In this document: positions 1 to 8,616 of the stretch, one piece after another
Position numbering within the stretch: position 1 is the stretch's first letter
Layout of the letters: each line of letters begins with the position of its first letter
Origin: Bradyrhizobium lablabi
Lineage (GTDB): Bacteria; Pseudomonadota; Alphaproteobacteria; Rhizobiales; Xanthobacteraceae
Direction: 5' to 3'
Assembly (NCBI RefSeq): GCF_018131005.1
Contig: NZ_JAFCJK010000001.1
Span: 558,001-622,000, forward strand
DNA length: 64,000 nt
The notes under the pieces: model-generated
Told to the model about the DNA's origin: nothing
What the model saw: the letters and a program-made list of their open reading frames with translations, nothing else
Database searches by the model: none
Position numbers and translations under genes: made by a program

Positions 1-520
1 GCAGCGGCTTGATGTGCGGCTTCAGGAAATCGAACATCGTATCCGGCTTCGTCACCGTCCAGAACTTGCCCTTGTGTGTCCACGGACCCGGCTCGGTCCA
101 CATCTTCAGGATGATCTCGAGCGCCTCGCGCGTCATGTCGCGATTCTGGCCACTCATGCCGTCGACATTGAACATCGCCCAGTCACTCGGCAGGCCGCTC
201 GCGGCGACGCCGAAATTGAGCCGGCCCTCGGCGAGATGGTCGAGCATCGCGACACGATTGGCGAGTTCTGCAGGATGATGATAGGGCAGCAGGAAACCGC
301 CGGGCCCGATGCGGATGTTCTTGGTCTGCAGCAGCGCCTGCGCGATCAACAAATCCGGCGACGGATGGGGCTCCCAGGGTGCCGTGTGATGCTCACCGAT
401 CCACGCCTCCCGATAGCCAAGTTCGTCCAGCCATCGCAGCACCTGGAGATCCCAGTCGTGACCCTCTTTCAGTCCGCACTCCGGCGGATGCGAGGGCATC
501 GCGAAGTATCCGAGTTCCAT
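1..520 (-). CDS. LLM-class flavin-dependent oxidoreductase (partial)
   Basis: Only the N-terminal 173 residues are inside the window; the gene runs off the left edge. The protein reads as a luciferase-like monooxygenase, an FMN/F420-dependent TIM-barrel enzyme that oxidises small organic substrates. Visible family features are the opening LGYFAMPSHPP strand, the LGYREAWIGEHH segment at residues 35-45 (the conserved E-H pair of the barrel) and the later GRLNFGVAASGLPSDW stretch. The start ATG at 520 has a purine-rich GAGAGG ribosome site a few bases upstream. The natural substrate cannot be told from sequence. It lies on the same strand as the following flavin oxidoreductase but about 200 bases from it, so co-transcription is uncertain. 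Confidence 0.85.
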   Translation of the reverse strand, partial: MELGYFAMPSHPPECGLKEGHDWDLQVLRWLDELGYREAWIGEHHTAPWEPHPSPDLLIAQALLQTKNIRIGPGGFLLPYHHPAELANRVAMLDHLAEGRLNFGVAASGLPSDWAMFNVDGMSGQNRDMTREALEIILKMWTEPGPWTHKGKFWTVTKPDTMFDFLKPHIKPL

Positions 521-718
521 GGGTTTCCTCTCGCTTTGTTATGGCGTGTCTTGTGCACGCACGCAAAGCAGTACCTGTCACGGCTGCGGCGGAATGATGG
601 CTTCCTCATGCAGCGAAAATTTTCCGCGCCGCGCATCGTCCGGGCATCCCGACTTGGGCATGAAGGAAAAAGAAACGTGGATGGCCAAGGTCGAACCCGG
701 CCATGACGGCGTGTCAGA

Positions 719-1831
719 TTACCGCGCGCCAAAAGTTGTCGTGCCGAACAGCGCCTTCTGCGTCGATGGCTGTGAGCGCCAATATTGCGGCGGCGCTGAG
801 ACCACGCCACCGAGCTCGGCGGCTGCGTGCCAGCCCCAGCGCGGGTCGTAAAGCATGCCGCGGGCAAGCGCGACCATGTCGGCCTTGCCGGAGGCAACGA
901 TCTCCTCGGCCTGTTTCGCTTCGGTGATCAGGCCGACCGCCATGGTAGTGACGCCGGTCGCCTCCTTCACCGCCTGCGCCGCCGGTACCTGGTAGCCGGG
1001 ACCGAGCGGAATCTTTTGCAGCGGTGATACGCCGCCGGAGGACACATCGACCCAGTCGACGCCGCGCTTCTTCAATTCCTTGGTGAATTCGATGGTCTGC
1101 GCGACGTCCCAGCCGCCCTCGACCCAGTCGGTCGCCGACACGCGCATGCCGATCGGCTTGCGAGCCGGGAAAACCGCGCGCACGGCCTCGAACACTTCCA
1201 GCGGATAGCGCATGCGATTTTCGAGCGAGCCGCCATATCGGTCGGTGCGCCTGTTGGCGATCGGCGACAGGAACTGATGCAACAGATAGCCGTGCGCGCC
1301 GTGCAGTTCGAGCGCATCGATGCCAAGCCGCTCGGCGCGCCTGGCGGCGGCGACAAACGCCTCGCGGACACGCTTCAATCCGGCGTCATCGAGCGCTAGC
1401 GGAGCCGCTTCGCCGTCCTTGTGCGGTACGGCGGACGGCGCCAGCGGCTGCCAGCCGCCTTCCGAGATCGGGATCAACTGTCCGCCCTCCCAAGGGCGAT
1501 GGCTCGACCCCTTGCGGCCAGCATGGGCGAGCTGCATCGCGACCGCGGCCTTCGAATGCTTGCGCACCGAAGCGAGAATCGGCTTCAACGCCGCCTCGTT
1601 GGCGTCGCTATAGAGGCCAAGACAGCCGGGCGTGATCCGCCCGATATCCTCCACGTGAGTCGCCTCGATGCAGAACATCGCCGCACCCGACAGCGCCAAC
1701 ATGTTGATGTGGGTGAAGTGCCAGTCGTTGGCCGATCCGTCGATGGCCGAATACTGGCACATCGGCGAGACCATGACGCGATTGGCAAGTTTCAGGCCGC
1801 GCAGCTCGATCGGGGAAAACAGGGTGCTCAT
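719..1831 (-). CDS. NADH:flavin oxidoreductase, old yellow enzyme (YqjM-like)
   Basis: This 370-residue protein spans a full FMN-binding TIM barrel of the old yellow enzyme family, which reduces activated C=C bonds using NAD(P)H. It belongs to the YqjM/thermophilic-like subgroup: Cys25 and Tyr27 in PMCQYSA match the flavin-tuning Cys and active-site Tyr of that subgroup. It also has QLAHAGRK near residue 100, HGAHGYLLHQFLSP near 175-190 and NRRTDRYGGSLENR just after. The length is normal and no catalytic residue is missing. It may detoxify unsaturated aldehydes, nitro compounds or maleimides; the physiological substrate is unknown. The gene stands alone between a monooxygenase and the cob operon. 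Confidence 0.92.
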   Translation of the reverse strand: MSTLFSPIELRGLKLANRVMVSPMCQYSAIDGSANDWHFTHINMLALSGAAMFCIEATHVEDIGRITPGCLGLYSDANEAALKPILASVRKHSKAAVAMQLAHAGRKGSSHRPWEGGQLIPISEGGWQPLAPSAVPHKDGEAAPLALDDAGLKRVREAFVAAARRAERLGIDALELHGAHGYLLHQFLSPIANRRTDRYGGSLENRMRYPLEVFEAVRAVFPARKPIGMRVSATDWVEGGWDVAQTIEFTKELKKRGVDWVDVSSGGVSPLQKIPLGPGYQVPAAQAVKEATGVTTMAVGLITEAKQAEEIVASGKADMVALARGMLYDPRWGWHAAAELGGVVSAPPQYWRSQPSTQKALFGTTTFGAR

Positions 1832-1971
1832 GCGGGGAATATCCGAACCGGGGGAAGGGTGTCGATAACATAAAGGCGGCGCCCGCGATCACAACGGTCG
1901 TCATCGCCGAACGAGCCAACGCGCAGATCAGCAATGCGAGAACGTTGGCCGGCGCCAGCAGCCGGCCGCGG

Positions 1972-3048
1972 CTATTCCATCAGCGTGAACTGCAGTAGCA
2001 GATTGCGCTGGATCAGCGAGAAATTGTCGTCGGAAACCATGGTCAGCACAGTTTCGCCCTCTGCGGTCACATGGGCGTCAATGCCCTCCATGTTGTCGAT
2101 CTCGTTACCGAGATCAGCGTTGAAGATCGCCGGGCCGTCGACGATGGCGCCGGGCGCGATCTGGGTCAGCGCGATTTGGCGGATACGGACGCCGATGCCG
2201 CCGAACCAGGAGAATTTCCGTTCCAGGATCAACAGATCGCTGGAGGGCGAAGGCAGCAGCACCGCGTCGCTGATGTCGAAATTCTCGGTGCGGCGGACGC
2301 TGAACTGCCCAGGCGTCTTGCCGCCGACGAGAAAGCCGATGATGTTGCCGTTCGCGTCGAGCCCCCGTTCCGAGAGAGCGATCAGCGTGCCGGCGAGCGG
2401 CATTCCCTTGGGCACGAACACCAGCGCTTCGAGGCCCTTATTGCGAGGAAGCGTGCGTGCTGCCGGGGGCAGCGTCACCAACTCGCCAGGAGCGCGGGTA
2501 AAGCCCTTCGAGAAATCATAGCGCAGCACGACATTGGCGCGCTCGAGCCCGACATAGGCGAAAGTCCCGTCGATCGCGAGCGATTCCGAATCGTACCAGT
2601 TGCGCGACGTAATCGGCTTGGCGTCGGGTCCGAGCAGCGGCGACGCCTCGACGTCGTCGAGGCCGACCATGTCGCGGCCACGATAGATGATCCGGCCGGT
2701 GAACCAGCTCCCCTTGTCGCTGATCGCGATGAACCGCCCGCCCTTCGGATCGAGCCGCAGCCCCGACAGGCCGCCAAAGCCGGAAAACGACGACGTCAGG
2801 ATCAGGCCGCTGCGATATTCCAGCGAGCCGAATTTGGTGCGTGCGCGATCGCGGATATCGAAGGATGGCAGCGGTCGCGCGTTGACCTCTATCGCAACGG
2901 GCGCGGTGGCGGAATATTCGCTTGGCCCAAAGGCCTGCTTCGGCGGCCGAGGTGCGGTCTGCGAATGCGCGAAGCGCGGTAGCGCGGCTGCCGACAGCCC
3001 CGCCGCCACGTTCTGCAGGAAGCGGCGGCGGCTAGGGGGCGGGCGCAT
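1972..3048 (-). CDS. Tat-exported esterase-like protein of the phytase family
   Basis: This 358-residue protein begins with a twin-arginine signal (RRRFLQN at residues 7-13, then a hydrophobic AAGLSAAALP core and an AHS cleavage-like site), so it should be folded before export to the periplasm. The mature part has the pattern of the 'esterase-like activity of phytase' family, a beta-propeller-type fold: repeated FIAISDKGSW, NWYDSESLAID, NKGLEALVFVP and NEIDNMEGIDAH segments. The name is inherited from family annotation and the true activity is uncertain. Its ATG lies 3 bases beyond the cobT stop, so it is the last cistron of the cobS operon. Why an exported esterase-like protein should be coupled to cobaltochelatase is not known. 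Confidence 0.85.
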   Translation of the reverse strand: MRPPPSRRRFLQNVAAGLSAAALPRFAHSQTAPRPPKQAFGPSEYSATAPVAIEVNARPLPSFDIRDRARTKFGSLEYRSGLILTSSFSGFGGLSGLRLDPKGGRFIAISDKGSWFTGRIIYRGRDMVGLDDVEASPLLGPDAKPITSRNWYDSESLAIDGTFAYVGLERANVVLRYDFSKGFTRAPGELVTLPPAARTLPRNKGLEALVFVPKGMPLAGTLIALSERGLDANGNIIGFLVGGKTPGQFSVRRTENFDISDAVLLPSPSSDLLILERKFSWFGGIGVRIRQIALTQIAPGAIVDGPAIFNADLGNEIDNMEGIDAHVTAEGETVLTMVSDDNFSLIQRNLLLQFTLME

Positions 3049-3051
3049 GTC

Positions 3052-4950
3052 TCATGAATGCAGACGGTGCCGCCTGCCCGATCCGGGCACCGGGCCGTGG
3101 GTCTCGCTGAACAGCTCGGCGAGCTTCTCGGTGATGGCGCCGCCGAGTTCTTCGGCGTCCACGATGGTGACCGCACGGCGATAATAGCGGGTGACGTCAT
3201 GACCAATGCCGATCGCGATCAGCTCGACCGGCGAGCGGGTCTCGATCTCATCGATGATGTGGCGCAGATGACGCTCGAGATAGTTGCCGGGATTGACCGA
3301 CAGGGTCGAGTCGTCGACCGGCGCGCCGTCGGAGATCATCATCAGAATGCGGCGCTGCTCGGGACGCGCAAGCAGCCGCTTGTGCGCCCAGTCGAGTGCC
3401 TCGCCGTCGATGTTCTCTTTCAGCAGACCCTCACGCATCATCAGGCCAAGGTTCTTGCGCGCGCGCCGCCACGGCGCGTCAGCCGATTTGTAGATGATGT
3501 GGCGAAGATCGTTGAGGCGGCCGGGATTGGCCGGCTTGCCGGCGGCAAGCCAGGCCTCGCGCGATTGTCCGCCCTTCCAGGCGCGGGTGGTGAAGCCGAG
3601 GATCTCGACCTTGACGCCGCAACGCTCCAGCGTGCGCGCCAGAATGTCGGCGCAGGTGGCGGCGACCGTGATCGGGCGGCCACGCATTGAACCGGAATTG
3701 TCGAGCAGAAGCGTCACCACGGTGTCGCGAAAGGTCGCTTCCTTCTCGTGCATGAAGGACAGCGGGTGATAGGGGTCGGTGACAACGCGCGACAGCCGCG
3801 CCGGATCAAGGATACCCTCTTCGAGATCGAACTCCCAGGCGCGGTTCTGCTGCGCCATCAGGCGCCGCTGCAGGCGGTTGGCAAGCCGCGCCACGATGCC
3901 CTGCAGATGCGCTAGCTGCTTGTCGAGGTAGCTGCGCAGCCGCTCGAGTTCGTCGTGATCGCAAAGGTCCTCCGCCGCGATCACCTCGTCGAACTTGGGC
4001 GCAAAGGCGTGGTATTCCGGGCCGCGCGGCTCATTTTTGCCATGCGAGTTCGGCCGCGTCGCTTCACCCGGCGTCTCGTCGTCGCCGAGTTCGCCATCGT
4101 CGAAAGTATCTGACGTCGAGGCCTGCGCGCTTTCCATCGCGCTTTCGCTCATCTCCTCGGCGGTCGCCTGCGCCTGGTCGGCGCTCATCTCCTGCGCGGC
4201 GTCGGAATCGGGCGAGCCCTCGGCGCCGGACTGATCGCTTTCGCCGTCCTGGTTCTCGTCCTGGTCGTCGTCATCGTCGGTGTCCATGTTGCGCTCGTCA
4301 CCGAGGTCGAGCGCCGAGAGGAGATCATGGACGAGGTCGCCGAACTTGGCCTGGTCTTCGGTGAAACGGCTGAGCTTGTCGAGCCGCGTCCCGATCTTGT
4401 CCTCCAGCATCGGGCGCCAGAGATCGACCATCTTCTTGGCCGCCGCCGGCGGCGCGAGACCGGTGAGGCGTTCGCGCACCAGCATGGCGAGCGCATCCGC
4501 CAGCGGCGCGTCGGCACGGTCGGTAATCTCGTCATACTTGCCGCGATGGAAGTGGTCGTCGAGCATCGCAGTGAGGTTTTTGGCGACACCCGACATGCGC
4601 CGTGAGCCGATTGCCTCGACACGGGCCTGCTCGACCGCCTCGAACACGCCGCGCGCCTGCGGATTGCCGGGCATCAGCCTGCGATGCACCTTGGGATCGT
4701 GACAGGCGATCTTCAGCGCGATCGAATCGGCGTGGCCGCGCACGATCGCAGCGTCCCGCTTGGTCATCTTGCGCGCCGGCTCCGGCAGCCGCGCCTTGCC
4801 GGGCGCAAGCCCCGGGCGCTCTGCGGCGAAGGAAACTTCGAGCTCGGGCTTCTTGGCGATCGCTTTCAGGCAGCCGGTGACCGAGCGCTTGAACGGCTCG
4901 GTCGGCGCTTCCTTCGATCCGGGGCGGAATTTGATGTTGGAGGCTGTCAT
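3052..4950 (-). CDS. cobT: Cobaltochelatase subunit CobT
   Basis: CobT is the large AAA+-associated subunit of the aerobic cobaltochelatase (CobN-CobS-CobT), which inserts Co2+ into hydrogenobyrinic acid a,c-diamide with ATP during vitamin B12 synthesis. The product is 632 residues, usual for the family. A very acidic Asp/Glu/Gln-rich linker sits at about residues 220-290. A C-terminal von Willebrand A domain carries the metal-ion-dependent adhesion site DNSGS at about residue 415. I chose ATG 4950 rather than an upstream in-frame TTG because it overlaps the preceding GNAT stop codon in an ATGA arrangement, implying translational coupling. CobN is not in this window. Confidence 0.96.
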   Translation of the reverse strand: MTASNIKFRPGSKEAPTEPFKRSVTGCLKAIAKKPELEVSFAAERPGLAPGKARLPEPARKMTKRDAAIVRGHADSIALKIACHDPKVHRRLMPGNPQARGVFEAVEQARVEAIGSRRMSGVAKNLTAMLDDHFHRGKYDEITDRADAPLADALAMLVRERLTGLAPPAAAKKMVDLWRPMLEDKIGTRLDKLSRFTEDQAKFGDLVHDLLSALDLGDERNMDTDDDDDQDENQDGESDQSGAEGSPDSDAAQEMSADQAQATAEEMSESAMESAQASTSDTFDDGELGDDETPGEATRPNSHGKNEPRGPEYHAFAPKFDEVIAAEDLCDHDELERLRSYLDKQLAHLQGIVARLANRLQRRLMAQQNRAWEFDLEEGILDPARLSRVVTDPYHPLSFMHEKEATFRDTVVTLLLDNSGSMRGRPITVAATCADILARTLERCGVKVEILGFTTRAWKGGQSREAWLAAGKPANPGRLNDLRHIIYKSADAPWRRARKNLGLMMREGLLKENIDGEALDWAHKRLLARPEQRRILMMISDGAPVDDSTLSVNPGNYLERHLRHIIDEIETRSPVELIAIGIGHDVTRYYRRAVTIVDAEELGGAITEKLAELFSETHGPVPGSGRRHRLHS

Positions 4951-5357
4951 AGCGATTTCGTAAACCAATGGCGCGTGACGCCGCCGGCATACCCCTCAAT
5001 CGAACCGAACTCTTCATATCCGTTGGCGCGGTAGAAACCCGGCGCCTGGAAGCTCATCGTATCAAGATAGGATCGCGTCGCGCCGAAGCGTCGTGCCTCG
5101 TCCTCGATCGCCTTGATCAGTTTCCCGCCAAATCCCTTCTTGCGAAACTTCTGCTCCATCCAGAAGAACTGGATGAACAGCACCGCGGTCCAGACCTCGC
5201 CGACGATGCCGCCGACAATCTCGTTGCCTTCGCGGAGTGAGATGGCGAAGCGCCTGTACTTCTGCTTCCCCATCTTCTCGTTGTTGTAGCGGATCAATCC
5301 GCCGAGCACCGCCCTCTTCGTCTGTGTGACCGTGCGCTCGACCGAGATTTTCGGCAT
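4947..5357 (-). CDS. GNAT family N-acetyltransferase between cobS and cobT
   Basis: This 136-residue protein has the shape of a single GNAT domain: a central [22 protein letters not shown] strand/acetyl-CoA-loop region, with [10 protein letters not shown] filling the Q/RxxGxG/A pyrophosphate-binding motif. [16 protein letters not shown] near the C terminus is the typical 'FYxxxGF' end of the fold. The gene is wedged between cobS (3-base gap) and cobT (ATGA overlap), so all three are co-translated. The acceptor is unknown: it could acetylate a small molecule or a chelatase subunit, but the sequence does not say. A similar arrangement is, to my recollection, common in related Bradyrhizobiaceae. 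Confidence 0.88.
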   Translation of the reverse strand: MPKISVERTVTQTKRAVLGGLIRYNNEKMGKQKYRRFAISLREGNEIVGGIVGEVWTAVLFIQFFWMEQKFRKKGFGGKLIKAIEDEARRFGATRSYLDTMSFQAPGFYRANGYEEFGSIEGYAGGVTRHWFTKSL

Positions 5358-5360
5358 GGA

Positions 5361-6359
5361 CTAGCTGAGCGCCACGTTGACCGAGGATTCCGGCAACTCG
5401 ACGTTGAAGCAGCGCTGGTAAAACTCGGCGACCAGGGGACGCTCCAGTTCGTCACACTTGTTGAGGAAGGTGACGCGGAAGGCGAAACCGATATCGTTGA
5501 AGATTTCCGAGTTCTCCGCCCAGGTGATCACCGTGCGCGGGCTCATCACCGTCGACAAATCGCCGTTGGCAAATGCGTTGCGGGTGAGATCGGCGAGCCG
5601 AACCATCTTGTTGACGGTGTCGCGGCCTTCCTGCGTGCGGTAGTGGCGCGCTTTCGCAAGCACGATTTCGACTTCCTCGTCATGGGCGAGGTAGTTCAGC
5701 GTCGTGACGATCGACCAGCGGTCCATCTGGCCCTGGTTGATCTGCTGGGTGCCGTGATAGAGGCCCGAAGTATCGCCGAGGCCGACCGTGTTGGCGGTCG
5801 AGAACAGGCGGAACGCCGGATGCGGCTTGATGACCTTGTTCTGGTCGAGCAGCGTCAGCCGGCCCGAGACTTCCAGCACGCGCTGGATCACGAACATCAC
5901 GTCGGGACGGCCGGCGTCGTATTCGTCGAACACCAGCGCGATGTTGTGCTGCAGCGCCCAAGGCAGAATGCCGTCACGGAATTCGGTGACCTGCTTGCCC
6001 TCCTTCACCACGATCGCGTCCTTGCCGACGAGATCGATACGGCTGATGTGGCTGTCGAGGTTGACGCGGACGCAGGGCCAGTTGAGCCTCGCCGCGACCT
6101 GCTCGATATGGGTCGACTTGCCGGTACCGTGATAGCCGGTGACCATCACACGGCGGTTCTTGGCGAAGCCCGCGAGGATCGCAAGCGTGGTTGCTCGGTC
6201 GAAACGGTAGTCGCTATCGACCTCCGGCACATGCGGATCAACTTCGGAATAGGCCGGAACTTCCAGGTCGCTATCGATCCCGAAGACCTGCCGAACCGAC
6301 ACCTTCATGTCGGGCAACCCGACGGGTTCCTGCGCTTTGGTCTGGACGGCGGTCGTCAT
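5361..6359 (-). CDS. cobS: Cobaltochelatase AAA+ subunit CobS
   Basis: CobS is the AAA+ ATPase ring subunit that works with CobT to drive CobN-catalysed cobalt insertion in aerobic B12 synthesis. At 332 residues it is full length. The Walker A motif GYHGTGKST lies near residues 74-82. A Walker B-type segment [13 protein letters not shown] follows near 150. Sensor-like [11 protein letters not shown] and a downstream arginine-containing DRWS region complete the AAA+ core. It is the first gene of the minus-strand operon cobS > GNAT > cobT > phytase-like gene. I saw no cobalamin riboswitch signature in the 290 bases upstream. Confidence 0.97.
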   Translation of the reverse strand: MTTAVQTKAQEPVGLPDMKVSVRQVFGIDSDLEVPAYSEVDPHVPEVDSDYRFDRATTLAILAGFAKNRRVMVTGYHGTGKSTHIEQVAARLNWPCVRVNLDSHISRIDLVGKDAIVVKEGKQVTEFRDGILPWALQHNIALVFDEYDAGRPDVMFVIQRVLEVSGRLTLLDQNKVIKPHPAFRLFSTANTVGLGDTSGLYHGTQQINQGQMDRWSIVTTLNYLAHDEEVEIVLAKARHYRTQEGRDTVNKMVRLADLTRNAFANGDLSTVMSPRTVITWAENSEIFNDIGFAFRVTFLNKCDELERPLVAEFYQRCFNVELPESSVNVALS

Positions 6360-6650
6360 TCATCCTCCGAGGTCCCGGACATTCCCGAAACCAGATTAAT
6401 CGTTTGGCTGCGGATTGGGTGCTGATACTGAGCCTAGCAGAGAGCAACGGTCGGCAGAAGCCCGCGGCCTTATCAAAGTTCCTTAGTTGTATCATGAAGA
6501 TAGGTGCCGCGCCCGGTTTTTGGAAGGGCAGCCCTGCGAATCACGCCGTGCTTTCGCCGGAGTGGCCCGCGCACGAACCGTGCGGGCACTTTTCACCTCA
6601 GCCCTGTGTTATTAGGTCTGACGCCAGCAGGACACCGCTACAGGTATTTA

Positions 6651-7313
6651 GTGACTTCCTTTCTCAATCACCTGATCACCTTTGTCGCCGACCACGCTTG
6701 GCTTGGCTATCTGACGCTGTTCCTTGCCGCCCTGCTGGAAGCCGTTCCAGTCGTCGGCTCGCTGGTGCCGGGTTCGACCATCATCCTCGCGCTGAGCGCA
6801 CTGGTCCCCGGTGGGGAATTGAAACTCTGGCCGGTACTTGCCTCCGCCGCAGCCGGCGCATTGGCGGGCGACGGCACCGCCTACCTGATCGGCCACCGTA
6901 GCCAGCGCGAGATTCTGTCGGCCTGGCCGCTCTCCAATTATCCGCGCGTGGTCGATCAGAGTGTGACCTTTTTCCATCGCTGGGGCATGCTCGCGGTATT
7001 CTTTGCCCGCTTCGTGCCGCCGATCCGCGCCTTCGTGCCGATCACGGCGGGGGCGCTGGGGATGCCGCCGCTGCAATTCTATGGCGTCAACGTTCCGGCG
7101 ATCCTGCTCTGGGCGCCGGCGCATGTTCTGCCGGGCGTGCTCGCGGTCACCGCACTGCACGAGTATGCCGGCATGCCGCACCATGAGCATGTCGGCAAGC
7201 ATCTCTGGATGTTTGCCGTCGCTGGCGCCGCGCTGATCCTCGCGCTTGCGGTCTGGACCATCCGCCGCCGGCATGGCGGCGGCTTCATCGAACCGGGAAG
7301 GCCTGCGGAATAA
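6651..7313 (+). CDS. DedA family membrane protein
   Basis: This 221-residue polytopic membrane protein belongs to the DedA/VTT (SNARE-associated) family, implicated in membrane homeostasis and undecaprenyl-phosphate or phospholipid flipping. Family landmarks are the reentrant segment EAVPVVGSLVPGSTI near residues 30-45, the GDGTAYLIGHR segment and the signature FARFVPPIRAFVPITAGALGM near 115-135. The start is a GTG at 6651, chosen because it begins the cytoplasmic N-terminal helix TSFLNHLITFVADH. Upstream in-frame codons encode no plausible extension. The ribosome site is weak. It is convergent with the next gene, ending 3 bases from that gene's stop. Confidence 0.85.
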   Translation: MTSFLNHLITFVADHAWLGYLTLFLAALLEAVPVVGSLVPGSTIILALSALVPGGELKLWPVLASAAAGALAGDGTAYLIGHRSQREILSAWPLSNYPRVVDQSVTFFHRWGMLAVFFARFVPPIRAFVPITAGALGMPPLQFYGVNVPAILLWAPAHVLPGVLAVTALHEYAGMPHHEHVGKHLWMFAVAGAALILALAVWTIRRRHGGGFIEPGRPAE

Positions 7314-7316
7314 GGT

Positions 7317-8540
7317 TCAGATGCTGTTGGTCGCGCCACCGCGGCCGGGCGCCGGGCCGACGTAGCGGGCGCGCGGCCGGATCAGCTTGCCGTACTGCAA
7401 CTGTTCGCTGGCATGGGCGATCCATCCGACGCAGCGCGCCATCGCAAACAAGGCAAGCTCGCTGCCAACAGGCATCCGCAAGCTGTGCGCCAGCACCGCG
7501 AGCGCATAGTCGATGTTCACGAACTCGCCGGTTGCCTCCGCGATTCGCTCCGGCACTTCCCTGGTGAATTTGCGCGGCGCTCCTGCACGCGTCAGCGCCT
7601 CGAGCAGGGAGATCGCGCGCGGATCACCCTTCTTGTAGACGCCGTGGCCGAAGCCGGCGAAGCGTTCGCCGAGCGCGACACGTTCGCGAATGACGGGACC
7701 GACATCATTGTCGACCAGCGTCCGGACAAGCCGCGAAGCGAGCACGCCGGCCCCACCATGTTTTGGGCCCTTCAGTGCCGCGAGCCCTGCAATGACGGCG
7801 TCATAGAGATTGAGGCCCGTCGACGCCGCGCAGCGTGTGGTGAAGGTCGAGGCATTCAGCTCATGGTCGGCAAGAAGCACCAGCGCGCGGCGGATCAAGT
7901 CCGGCGCATGCCTGTGGTCAGCTGTCCAGACACGCGCGACCTGCTCATGCAGCGGGTCGGCCAGGGGCTGTGCATTCAGCATGGTCGCGACCAGGAGCCG
8001 CAGAATGCGCCCACCGACCATCGCGCGGCCATCGGGCGCGCGGGTGAAGGCACGCGGATCGGCGCTTGCGGCCAGCGCCAGCACCGCGATGGTGCGGTCG
8101 ATCGGTGCGGCGCGGCGCGCGGCCTCCGCGATCGCATGCATTTCGTCGGACACATGGGGGCAATTATCCGCGGTGAACGGATCGACGCCGGTGACATCCC
8201 ACAACAGCGTCGCGGCGTGCTCCAGCGTGTTCTTTTCCGCGAGATCGACGCAGTTCACGCCGCGGTAGATCGGGCCTTGCTCGGTGATGGTCGCGATCGC
8301 CGAATCCATCACCGGCAGGTCCGCATCGAAATTACGCAAGCCCCTCGGCTCCGGCGAGGGCGCGCGGCGCTCCTTCAAGCCGCGGACGTCCTCGGCGCGG
8401 TAGCGATGGCTACGGGAATCGGTCGACGGTTCGGAGCGAATCAGCCCGCGGCTGACATAGGCATAGAGCGTCGCTGGCGAGATCGTGAGCTCGGCAGCCG
8501 CTTCCCGGGCGGAGAGGTAGAGCGCGGGCGATTTTTTCAT
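7317..8540 (-). CDS. Citrate synthase family protein with N-terminal helix-turn-helix
   Basis: This 407-residue protein has two parts. Residues about 8-55 form a MerR/excisionase-like winged helix: SAREAAAELTISPATLYAYV is the helix-turn-helix, followed by SRSHRYRAEDV. The rest is a compact citrate synthase fold with HGGAGV near 247, GFGHGVYKKGDPR near 290-302 and NIDYALA near 355, matching the catalytic His-His-Asp triad of the family. It could be an active synthase, a DNA-binding regulator that senses oxaloacetate or acyl-CoA, or both. It is transcribed away from a second citrate synthase across a short intergenic stretch full of TTGAT dyads, which suggests autoregulation. Whether the enzyme is active is inference. 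Confidence 0.9.
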   Translation of the reverse strand: MKKSPALYLSAREAAAELTISPATLYAYVSRGLIRSEPSTDSRSHRYRAEDVRGLKERRAPSPEPRGLRNFDADLPVMDSAIATITEQGPIYRGVNCVDLAEKNTLEHAATLLWDVTGVDPFTADNCPHVSDEMHAIAEAARRAAPIDRTIAVLALAASADPRAFTRAPDGRAMVGGRILRLLVATMLNAQPLADPLHEQVARVWTADHRHAPDLIRRALVLLADHELNASTFTTRCAASTGLNLYDAVIAGLAALKGPKHGGAGVLASRLVRTLVDNDVGPVIRERVALGERFAGFGHGVYKKGDPRAISLLEALTRAGAPRKFTREVPERIAEATGEFVNIDYALAVLAHSLRMPVGSELALFAMARCVGWIAHASEQLQYGKLIRPRARYVGPAPGRGGATNSI

Positions 8541-8570
8541 ATTGATTTATATAATCAAGATTGATCAATC
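8541..8570. promoter_or_regulatory. Operator-like dyad array between the divergent citrate synthases
   Basis: Two overlapping inverted repeats fill this AT-rich gap. The first is TTGATT-TATAT-AATCAA (8542-8558) and the second is GATTGATCAATC (8559-8570), a perfect 12-base palindrome. All half-sites share TTGAT/ATCAA. The array begins 2 bases before the helix-turn-helix citrate synthase start and ends 46 bases before the ATG of the second synthase. It is therefore placed to control both genes. The most obvious candidate binder is the helix-turn-helix domain encoded next door; this is inference. Confidence 0.6.
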
Positions 8571-8616
8571 TGTCGACAGGCCCGACCTTATCCGTGGTGA
8601 AACAGGAGACCGGGCC

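Noticed and set aside
6360..6650. Possible cobalamin riboswitch upstream of cobS
   Set aside because: I could not find a B12-box-like core or the expected stem arrangement.
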